Of a stretch of 26,433 nt of DNA, positions 1-6,344 are shown in pieces. A program made the translations under genes and the position numbers. The stretch comes from an uncultured Alphaproteobacteria bacterium (GTDB lineage Bacteria; Pseudomonadota; Alphaproteobacteria; Puniceispirillales; UBA1172): NCBI GenBank assembly GCA_937952245.1, contig CALFYS010000043.1:1-26433 (forward strand). Direction: 5' to 3'. Each line of letters starts with the position of its first letter. Position 1 is the stretch's first letter. The notes beneath the pieces were generated by a model. It saw nothing but the letters and a program-made list of their open reading frames with translations. It had not been told where the DNA came from and searched no databases.

Positions 1-890
1 CGGCGGTGCCGACCCAAGATGGTGATCTCAAGGCCGCGCATTACCAATTGGTGAAAATGCAACCGATCCGGCGCGGATATAGGCTTGCCCGCGTTATACC
101 GGCGATAAATCGACAACAGCATATCGGCAATCGGCCAAAAGAAAATCAGCAATAACGCAAAAGGCGCAATATCGGCGTGGCGATTGATCAGCATCACCGC
201 CACCCACATCAACAGATGGCCAATGGAATAAGCCCCCGCATCACCAAGGAATAATTTCCCGAACGGAAAGTTAAACAAGAACAGGCCCAAACAACTGGCG
301 GCGAGGACACTGGCAAAACTTAAGACCAGATGATCACCTTTCAGATAGCCGATCACCGCAAGGCTTGTCGCCATCATAATGGCAACGCCTATGGCCAATC
401 CATTGATCCCGTCGATCAGGTTAAACGCGTGGCTGAAACCACCAGCTATTACAATCGTCACAATCGCGGCGGTGATGGTGGTGGCCACGATCAGATCAAG
501 CCCGGGGATGCCAATCCGCGACACCCATTGATCCAGCAACAGCCCCGCCACTAAGGCTGAGATAAATGAGAAAACCAACCGCAGAACAGGGCTGACATTA
601 AAACCTGTATCTTCACCAATGCCGCCAATAAAGACAGGCAACATCGCGACTTGTAAGAACAGCGCGGTTTGGGTCATCGCCGCGTCAAAAAAACAGCTGG
701 TGATGGCAAAGCCCGCTAAAATGGCCAAACCACCAATGCGAGGGGTGGGGTTTTTATGGGCCGATTGAACCGCTGACCGGCCATGCCCCTTGGCGGTGAA
801 TCGAATGTGAAAAGGCTTGCTGAAAAAAATCAGGGCGCTGCAGATCAGGCTGATGGCAAAGGCTAATGTTATGAGCGCGGGGAAGGTCAT
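1..890 (-). CDS. MraY/WecA-family polyprenyl-phosphate sugar-1-phosphate transferase (3' truncated)
   Basis: Integral inner-membrane enzyme expected to move a sugar-1-phosphate from a UDP-sugar to a polyprenyl phosphate, the first step of an envelope polysaccharide or O-antigen. The minus strand is open from an ATG at 890 to the window edge, giving 296 residues without the C-terminus. Family motifs appear in order: an HKNPTPRIGG segment, an acidic GIGEDTGF segment (Glu-Asp where many members have Asp-Asp), NLIDGINGLA, FLGDAGAYSIG, and HFHQL near the visible end. Between these are repeated hydrophobic helices. A second in-frame ATG at 896 is possible. The HFHQL motif and lack of peptidoglycan neighbours favour a WecA/WbpL-like role over true MraY. 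The sugar donor cannot be told. Confidence 0.88.
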   Translation of the reverse strand, partial: MTFPALITLAFAISLICSALIFFSKPFHIRFTAKGHGRSAVQSAHKNPTPRIGGLAILAGFAITSCFFDAAMTQTALFLQVAMLPVFIGGIGEDTGFNVSPVLRLVFSFISALVAGLLLDQWVSRIGIPGLDLIVATTITAAIVTIVIAGGFSHAFNLIDGINGLAIGVAIMMATSLAVIGYLKGDHLVLSFASVLAASCLGLFLFNFPFGKLFLGDAGAYSIGHLLMWVAVMLINRHADIAPFALLLIFFWPIADMLLSIYRRYNAGKPISAPDRLHFHQLVMRGLEITILGRHR

Positions 891-1066
891 GATCATCTTT
901 CAATTCAAATTGCCCCCGCATCATAGCGCGCGGATACTAAAGCGCAAATATAACTTAAAGGATGAGACATGAACCTCATGGTCATAGGAGACTAGGCATA
1001 AGATGCGCCATTATGTATATAGGCATTAGAATTTAATTATATGCGGTTTTGTTAATGGAGGTTTCA

Positions 1067-2671
1067 ATGCGTTTTCTTTCAACTCTTGTTATTTCATGCC
1101 TATTGGCCGCGCCATCCTATGCGCTCACGTTTAAAAGTGACGGGTCTATTGTCCAGAGTGATGGCACGGTTGTCCAAGAAAGCGCAAAAGAACGCTATGC
1201 CCAAGCCCTGTCTGATTTCCGCGCGGGCAAAGATGTTAAAGGCTTCCCAACCGCGCGTGAGAACACGTCCATCTTTGGGTTTTTAGGGGCTGAGACATCA
1301 ACGCCAAAAGGCTTTTTTGGCAATGATATTGTGGAACAAGGCGCACCTTTGATCCCATTACCCAGTAATATTGATATGGCGGATCCAATCGCCTCTATCG
1401 CCAATAACCTAGGGATGAGTTCAAAGCAATTCACCGCGGCATTGGTCAGTTCAGCCAGCGATGATTGGCTGGATGAAAATGAAATCTCACAAGAGGTTGT
1501 GCCCATCTTTGAAGACACGGTGGATACATTCCTCGAAGCCGAAGTCCAAGCTGAAACTTTAGCCGCAGAAGGCATCCTTGGGATTAACGCCACGGGCATT
1601 TCCCCCGCGGATATTCGTGACGGTAAATTTGACGATCTCTTTAGTGATCCTGACGCGCTGTTGGAAGCAGCCCCTGTTTTGATTGGCGCTCCTGCTGAGG
1701 TGCAAATGGCGTTTCAAGCCCGTGCCGAATCTGTCTTGGCGGCATCAAAAGGCATTGATTTGTCTGAATTTGAAGCCGTGACACTTGATCTTGATGATGA
1801 TGATCTGGCGGCATTATCCGCCGCCGCCGAAGAAGAAACCCAGCGTCTGTTGGGGCAAGGGATGAACGCGGTAAACGGCACTGATTTAACCGTTGATGAT
1901 GTTCTGAACGGCGCGTTGGATGATACCATTGGTGTTTCCACCGCCATTGTTAATGCCAGCGAAGAGGTTTACGCCGCTTATGAAAGCCGCATGAACCGTG
2001 TCCTTGCCGCCCAAGCGGGGATTAGTTTGGAAGAAATTAATTTCGTTAATCAAGCGGTCTTGGATGCTGGTGTCACCTCTGCCGAAGAAGCGGGCCGGGT
2101 TGCCGCTGAAGCCGCCACCCAATTCCAGAATACCCAAGGTGCTGCCGCCATCGCTCAGGCCAATGCCGCCGCCAAAGAAGCGGAAAACCTGAACAACATT
2201 GCTGAAGAACTGCAAGCTATCGCCGAAGCCGAAGGCACAGAAGAAGCCCGCAAAGCTGCTGAAGACGCGGCGCGGTCTGCTGAAGCCGCCGCCGAAGCGG
2301 CCCAAATCGCAGGCGAAGCGGCCATGGCCGCCGCTGGTGGCGCGGCCTCTCGTTCAGCCGAAGAAGCGGCATGGGAAGCGGCTTCCAATAATGCTTATGA
2401 ACAAGCGTTGAGCGCTGCTATGGCCGCTGGTGCGAGCGCGGAACAAGCCGCCCAACAAGCCGCAGAAGCCGCCGCCGCCGCTGGCCAAGCCGCGTTTGAA
2501 GCCGCTTCACGTGCCGCTGGCGCGAGCGCGGAAGAAGCCGCTCAACAGGCCGCCGCCGAAGCCGCTGAACAATCAGCCCTCCGCGATCTGGAACAAAAAC
2601 TGGAAAGTGGTGAAATCTCTGAAGCCGAATTTCAAGAAGCCATTCAGAATGTTCCTCCCGGCGCTGACTAA
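1067..2671 (+). CDS. secreted alanine-rich repeat/coiled-coil protein, unknown function
   Basis: Unrecognised exported protein of 534 residues. The ATG at 1067 is chosen because GGAG lies six bases upstream and is followed at once by a signal peptide (hydrophobic residues 3-17, cleavage near the PSYA-LTF junction after residue 19). Residues about 166-238 and 257-327 are a diverged tandem duplication offset by about 90 residues; both end in RVLAAQAGIS-like or SVLAASKGID-like segments. Residues about 342-502 are almost entirely Ala, Glu, Gln and Ser, as in a long helix or coiled coil. They include a near-identical AGASAE-AAQQAA unit at 454 and 484. The C-terminus (LESGEISEAEFQEAI) is a short acidic helix. 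There is no lipobox, sortase motif or enzymatic domain. It stands alone with its own terminator, so it is probably monocistronic. A structural, adhesive or envelope-stabilising role is only a guess. Confidence 0.8.
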   Translation: MRFLSTLVISCLLAAPSYALTFKSDGSIVQSDGTVVQESAKERYAQALSDFRAGKDVKGFPTARENTSIFGFLGAETSTPKGFFGNDIVEQGAPLIPLPSNIDMADPIASIANNLGMSSKQFTAALVSSASDDWLDENEISQEVVPIFEDTVDTFLEAEVQAETLAAEGILGINATGISPADIRDGKFDDLFSDPDALLEAAPVLIGAPAEVQMAFQARAESVLAASKGIDLSEFEAVTLDLDDDDLAALSAAAEEETQRLLGQGMNAVNGTDLTVDDVLNGALDDTIGVSTAIVNASEEVYAAYESRMNRVLAAQAGISLEEINFVNQAVLDAGVTSAEEAGRVAAEAATQFQNTQGAAAIAQANAAAKEAENLNNIAEELQAIAEAEGTEEARKAAEDAARSAEAAAEAAQIAGEAAMAAAGGAASRSAEEAAWEAASNNAYEQALSAAMAAGASAEQAAQQAAEAAAAAGQAAFEAASRAAGASAEEAAQQAAAEAAEQSALRDLEQKLESGEISEAEFQEAIQNVPPGAD

Positions 2672-2704
2672 TAAGGCGCTGATTAATAGGGCGCTGATTA
2701 ATAG
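2660..2704 (+). repeat. three tandem 15-bp copies spanning the stop codon
   Basis: Copies at 2660-2674 (GGCGCTGACTAATAA), 2675-2689 and 2690-2704 (both GGCGCTGATTAATAG). The period is five codons in frame with the upstream gene. Each copy encodes Gly-Ala-Asp followed by two stop codons, so only the first is translated. Confidence 0.95.
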
Positions 2705-2732
2705 AGGGTAGATGAAGCCAATATTTCAACGA

Positions 2733-2760
2733 AAAACAGGCCCATTTCAGGGCCTGTTTT
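2733..2760 (+). terminator. strong, probably bidirectional intrinsic terminator
   Basis: AAAACAGGCCC (2733-2743), a six-base loop and GGGCCTGTTTT (2750-2760) form a perfect 11-bp stem. It is followed by GTTTT on the plus strand and by A-rich sequence on the other side, which reads as a U-tract for the minus strand. It lies between the convergent genes ending at 2671 and 2786 and can serve both. Confidence 0.9.
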
Positions 2761-2785
2761 GTTTTCATAAATAGGGTCGTAAAAT

Positions 2786-3472
2786 TTAAATCACCTTGAC
2801 CGTCAAATCGGCGACCCCTTCCAAATCACAGAAAATTTCATCCCCGCGTGCAACAGGCCCCACCCCAGAAGGCGTGCCTGACATAATCAAATCTCCTGCC
2901 GCGATGTCATAAAACCGTGAAAGATAGGCGATCTGCTCCGCCACTTTCCAAATCATCTGCCCCAAATCGCCTTCTTGTTTCATCTCACCGTTGAGGGAAA
3001 GCGTGATGCGGCCACGATCAGGATGGCCAATGTCATCAGCGGGGACAAGCGCGCTCATGGGCGCGGATCGTTCAAAGGCTTTGCCCGGCTCCCAGGGGCG
3101 GCGGCGTTCTTTAGCCACGCCCTGCAAATCCCGCCGGGTCATATCAATACCGATGCCATAGCCGTAAACATAATCCAGCGCCTCCTCAACAGCGATATTC
3201 TTACCGCCGCCTTTTAACGCCACCACCATTTCAACTTCATGATGCACATCTTGGCTTTCAGGCGGGTAAGGAAACTCACCCGACGGATCCGCGTTTTGTG
3301 CATTTTTCTGAAAGAAGAATGGCTCTTCCCGATCAGGATCACCCCCCATTTCAATGGTATGGGCGGCGTAATTTCGACCAATGCAGTAAATCCGGCGAAT
3401 GGGAAACAACGCATCAGACCCACGGACAGGAATCGCCGTCACTTGAGGTTGATCAATAACATAGGTGCTCAT
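2786..3472 (-). CDS. fumarylacetoacetate hydrolase-family enzyme (fumarylpyruvate hydrolase/FAHD1-like)
   Basis: Cytosolic metal-dependent hydrolase or decarboxylase of beta-diketo or oxo acids, 228 residues, the normal length for the short FAHD1/NagK-type members. It has the N-terminal IGRNYAAHTIEMG segment (His38, Glu41), the HHEVE metal-binding pair Glu79/Glu81 with Asp110 as third ligand, and the GTPSGVGPVARGD loop near the C-terminus. The start is preceded by AAGGA about nine bases upstream. FAHD1-type enzymes act on oxaloacetate or acylpyruvates, and NagK-type on fumarylpyruvate from gentisate or nicotinate-like degradation. It stands outside the seven-gene operon at 4353-12719 but is the same class of ring-degradation enzyme and could take part. 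Substrate is unproven. Confidence 0.88.
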   Translation of the reverse strand: MSTYVIDQPQVTAIPVRGSDALFPIRRIYCIGRNYAAHTIEMGGDPDREEPFFFQKNAQNADPSGEFPYPPESQDVHHEVEMVVALKGGGKNIAVEEALDYVYGYGIGIDMTRRDLQGVAKERRRPWEPGKAFERSAPMSALVPADDIGHPDRGRITLSLNGEMKQEGDLGQMIWKVAEQIAYLSRFYDIAAGDLIMSGTPSGVGPVARGDEIFCDLEGVADLTVKVI

Positions 3473-3567
3473 GGTGACAATTCCTTCAAAGCCTGAGTGG
3501 TCGATTATTTATTCAATGCCGCGATATGGTAGCAACCCAACAGTTATGGTCAACTCAATTCCAACTC

Positions 3568-3597
3568 TTGTCGCCTGCCCCAAAAAGGCCATATAAA
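3568..3597 (+). promoter_or_regulatory. candidate sigma-70 promoter for the Tat-exported protein
   Basis: TTGTCG at 3568-3573 and TATAAA at 3592-3597 with an 18-bp spacer, matching 4/6 and 5/6 consensus bases. Transcription would begin near 3604, 30 bases before the ATG at 3634. This supports that start and argues against the longer upstream reading frame. The rest of 3473-3567 is the divergent leader of the hydrolase gene, with no clear motif. Confidence 0.4.
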
Positions 3598-3633
3598 TTT
3601 AATATCATAAAGACGATTAGAAACGGTGAATTT

Positions 3634-4281
3634 ATGCCAAACAGCACATCTATTTCGCGGCGAAAATGGTTGCTATCTGCCCTTTCCATGGTTGGGACGT
3701 GGATGGCCAGCCCAGTGTTGGCGCAAATCAAATACCAGCCCATCCGCAATCAATATATTGCCGCGCTTGCGCCCGCTGATGCTCGCTCTGGCACTGGTGC
3801 TGAAAAATGGGGCATCTGGCGTGTTGACCCTGGCCCCATTGGGGTTTGGCTGCGCCTTTATCAAATGTTACGGAAAGCGGGAAACATCGCCCCCGCGGGC
3901 TGGCGCTTTGATATTGATGACTGGTGGCTTGATGAAAACGGCTTGATCATGAAAGCCCCTGATTTTCCCATCACCCCGGGGAAATATCTGGTCACAAATG
4001 GTGAAGACAACGCCGCGATGCTGACGATTGATCCGCCTGATGAAAACGGCAATCAAAACTGGTCATTGAACGATGAGATGACCATTGGCGATGTCACCCA
4101 TGGACCATGCCGTTCAGCACGTTACACCCCGATTGGGGCAAGCGGCAGTTGCACTCCTGAAAACGCTGACCAATCTCTTTTTCCTTTGGAACTTGGCGAA
4201 GAATTACCGCCGGTCACCGATTGCAATCGCAAGATTTACGCCGTGTTGATTGTCTTTGGCTTCCCGATCGAAGGGCAATAA
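3634..4281 (+). CDS. Tat-exported conserved protein of unknown function
   Basis: The protein is 215 residues from the ATG at 3634. The open frame extends upstream to 3526, but that part crosses a likely promoter and would bury the signal peptide. The N-terminus has a twin-arginine signal: SRRKWLL at residues 8-14, a hydrophobic stretch, and a cleavage site near ALA-Q at residue 30. The mature part is Trp- and Gly-rich (EKWGIWRVDPGPIGVWL, FDIDDWWLDENGLIMKAPDF, DVTHGPCRSARY) with three cysteines, suggesting a folded periplasmic protein. I recall similar hypothetical proteins in other proteobacteria but know no function for them. No neighbour on its strand suggests one. Tat export implies folding, or cofactor or disulfide acquisition, before export. 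Confidence 0.75.
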   Translation: MPNSTSISRRKWLLSALSMVGTWMASPVLAQIKYQPIRNQYIAALAPADARSGTGAEKWGIWRVDPGPIGVWLRLYQMLRKAGNIAPAGWRFDIDDWWLDENGLIMKAPDFPITPGKYLVTNGEDNAAMLTIDPPDENGNQNWSLNDEMTIGDVTHGPCRSARYTPIGASGSCTPENADQSLFPLELGEELPPVTDCNRKIYAVLIVFGFPIEGQ

Positions 4282-4283
4282 AA

Positions 4284-4309
4284 TCAAAAAAGGCTGGACT
4301 GTTTTTTGA
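4284..4309. terminator. weak A/T inverted repeat between convergent genes
   Basis: TCAAAAAA (4284-4291) and TTTTTTGA (4302-4309) form an 8-bp, mostly A-T stem around a 10-base loop. On the minus strand TTTTATT follows, so it could weakly end the operon whose last gene stops at 4353. The low GC makes a stable intrinsic terminator doubtful. Confidence 0.35.
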
Positions 4310-4352
4310 CTGGTTATGAAGGAGTGGCCTGCGCCGCTAAGCCTTGATCAAA

Positions 4353-5735
4353 TCAAGCGTTATTACCCGCGATAAACCCAAGGCTTAATGCGGTGAGCAA
4401 TCCATTGCCAGAAAGATAACCTGAAACATCAGGCCCAGAAACACCGCAAGCCGCCCCGCCAGAGGCGAATAGCCCATCTATCGGCGTGCCATCTTTTTTT
4501 AGAACACGGGCATGGTCATCAATGGCAAGGCCGCCTTGGGTATGAAACAGCGCGCCTGTCACTTTAACCGCCGCGAATGGAGGTTTGAGACATTTATCAA
4601 GGTCAAACTTGCGCCCAAAGGAATCAGGGGCACCGGAAGCAGCGTGATCTGCGCAATCGTCAATCGTCTTTGCAAGATTGTTGATAGGAAGACCAAGTTT
4701 GCCCGCAAGGTCTTCGAGCGTATCAGCAGTGATGACGGCTTTAGACATTTCAGCATTGCGAAAATCTTCAAATTCTCGCCCCATCTGAAGCAACCGTTCA
4801 TCAAAAATATTGAACGCTGTTTGTTGCGGCTGGTTTAATACATTCACCGCCTGTTCAGAATACCCTTCATGTTCATTTGAAAACCGCTGGCCATGAATAT
4901 TGACCTGAATACCGCCTTCCATCATCAATGCCCATGTCACAAGAACACCATGGGGATGGGCAACAGAACCATGGCCTTGATACCCTGAAAGATGCTGCAA
5001 TTCAGCACCAAGGTCTTCCCCCCATAGGATCGCCTCACCTTGATTACCAGCATGGCCAAAATAAAGCGCGTCCTTCATTTCAGGGATGTGTTTGGCCACT
5101 AAATCTGGGCTTCCGCCATAACCATTGCACGCCAAAATGATTGAAGATGCCCCTATGGTTTCCACCGTGCCATCAGGGCGAATTGCTTTTGCGCCTTTGA
5201 TCTGGCCACCATCGGACAAAACCAAATCCGTCACCTTTAGGTTACATGAAATAAGAATGTCATGTTTTATCGCCGCCTCTTCAAGCCTGTTGATCAAGGC
5301 AGCCCCTGTGACTTCCGGAACAGCGTGCATTCTGTATCGAGTGTGGCCGGGGTAAAGAAATCCATCCAAAACATGAAAAGGGATTTCATGGTTTTCTTCG
5401 AGCCAATCAATCGTTTTGCTGACGTTTTCAACACAGCGCCGAACATGGTCAGCGTCGGCTTTGTGTTTATTCTTCGCCATAATATCCGCAATAAAAACAT
5501 CATGGTCATCATCAAAGTGTTGACGGTTTTGCGCGTTGGTTTGCGCGGCAGGGATCAACCCCGATGAAAGCGCGGTTGAACCTGACAACCTGTCTTCACG
5601 TTCAGCGACAAGCACATCAAGACCACGCTCCTTAGCCGCAAGCGCCGCCGTCAGGCCAGCCGCCCCACCACCGATAATCAGGCAGTCCACATCAATATCA
5701 GCCGTAAAACCATTGTCGATGACAACACCTGCCAT
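4353..5735 (-). CDS. FAD-dependent oxidoreductase, fumarate reductase/succinate dehydrogenase flavoprotein-like
   Basis: A 460-residue member of the FAD_binding_2 family, which includes soluble fumarate reductases, 3-ketosteroid dehydrogenases and tricarballylate dehydrogenase. The N-terminal dinucleotide fold is clear (DCLIIGGGAAGLTAALAAKERG, glycines at 22-27, Glu45 for the ribose), then SGSTALSSG for the flavin. The C-terminal HTQGGLAIDD and DGLFASGGAACGVSG segments close the FAD site. There is no signal peptide, heme motif or iron-sulfur ligand, so it is a soluble single-subunit enzyme. Last gene of the operon, starting 2 bp after the isochorismatase-fold gene stops. Expected reaction: alpha,beta-oxidation or reduction of a C=C bond beside a carboxylate, which fits a pathway of maleate- or fumarate-like intermediates. 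Substrate not determined. Confidence 0.87.
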   Translation of the reverse strand: MAGVVIDNGFTADIDVDCLIIGGGAAGLTAALAAKERGLDVLVAEREDRLSGSTALSSGLIPAAQTNAQNRQHFDDDHDVFIADIMAKNKHKADADHVRRCVENVSKTIDWLEENHEIPFHVLDGFLYPGHTRYRMHAVPEVTGAALINRLEEAAIKHDILISCNLKVTDLVLSDGGQIKGAKAIRPDGTVETIGASSIILACNGYGGSPDLVAKHIPEMKDALYFGHAGNQGEAILWGEDLGAELQHLSGYQGHGSVAHPHGVLVTWALMMEGGIQVNIHGQRFSNEHEGYSEQAVNVLNQPQQTAFNIFDERLLQMGREFEDFRNAEMSKAVITADTLEDLAGKLGLPINNLAKTIDDCADHAASGAPDSFGRKFDLDKCLKPPFAAVKVTGALFHTQGGLAIDDHARVLKKDGTPIDGLFASGGAACGVSGPDVSGYLSGNGLLTALSLGFIAGNNA

Positions 5736-5737
5736 GC

Positions 5738-6343
5738 TTATGCACCTTTAAATAAGGCTGTTGCTTCAGCAACGGTCATGACACCACCGACTGTCGATAA
5801 TGATTTGATGGCCGTATCATGGGTTTCGGGTGAAAACGCGGCGCATCCATCCGATAACGTGATTGTATGGAAGTCACGGACATGGGCATCGCGCACGGTT
5901 GAAGCAACACCGCCATTGGTCACGATCCCGCAAACCATCAGCGTCTTAATCCCCGCTCGGGATAAGGCAAATTCCATGCGCGTTTGATAAAACGCCGAAT
6001 AAGCTACTTTTTCCACCACAATATCGGCAGGTTGAAGTTGATCAACCAAAGAATTCCCCCATGATGCGGGCTGGAAATCCCCTTTCTTTAAGAACGGTCT
6101 TAATTTTTTCAAATGTGATGAAATAAACGGCTCACCCCCTTTGCCGGGGACAAGAGTAAATTGAGTTGAAACCACCCAACCTCCAGCTTCACGCACCGCG
6201 TTTAACAGAGGGAGAATTCGGTCAGGCAGGGCAGCAATTTCAGGGCTGGTCTGGCCTGCTCGGCCATAAGCCCCTTCTGGATCAAGGAAATCGTTTTGCA
6301 AATCAACGATAAGAACCGCGGTTGTTTTCGCATCAAAAGTCAT
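5738..6343 (-). CDS. isochorismatase-fold hydrolase-like protein lacking the catalytic Cys
   Basis: 201 residues with the cysteine-hydrolase/isochorismatase fold: VLIVDLQNDF with the catalytic Asp14, VVEKVAYSAF with Lys112, and CGIVTNGGVASTVRDAH. In nicotinamidases, N-carbamoylsarcosine amidases and maleamate amidases the nucleophile sits in a TN-x-Cys-V motif; here that position is Gly145, and the nearest Cys is Cys138, seven residues before. True isochorismatases of the PhzD type also lack this Cys. So amide hydrolysis by the usual thiol route is doubtful, and an enol-ether-type hydrolysis or another role is possible. GGAGG precedes the ATG. It sits 1 bp from hyuA and 2 bp from the flavoprotein gene, so it is firmly part of the operon. 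Confidence 0.87.
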   Translation of the reverse strand: MTFDAKTTAVLIVDLQNDFLDPEGAYGRAGQTSPEIAALPDRILPLLNAVREAGGWVVSTQFTLVPGKGGEPFISSHLKKLRPFLKKGDFQPASWGNSLVDQLQPADIVVEKVAYSAFYQTRMEFALSRAGIKTLMVCGIVTNGGVASTVRDAHVRDFHTITLSDGCAAFSPETHDTAIKSLSTVGGVMTVAEATALFKGA

Positions 6344-6344
6344 T

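Noticed and set aside
958..1034. A 24-codon plus-strand open frame in the 176-bp leader before the alanine-rich protein
   Set aside because: Very short, with a His/Arg-rich composition and no supporting evidence; the leader otherwise shows only a small ATGA-ACC-TCAT inverted repeat.
1445..1500. Possible EF-hand calcium loop (DDWLDENEIS) in the alanine-rich secreted protein
   Set aside because: Acidic residues do not fall at the required 1-3-5-12 positions around the central Ile, so it is simply an acidic segment.
2426..2554. Regularly spaced repeats that might suggest a CRISPR or minisatellite array
   Set aside because: They are imperfect in-frame codon repeats of an Ala/Glu/Gln-rich protein, without unique spacers.
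3526..3633. Upstream extension of the Tat-exported protein
   Set aside because: The extension crosses a candidate promoter (3568-3597), has no ribosome site, and would put 36 residues before an excellent Tat signal.
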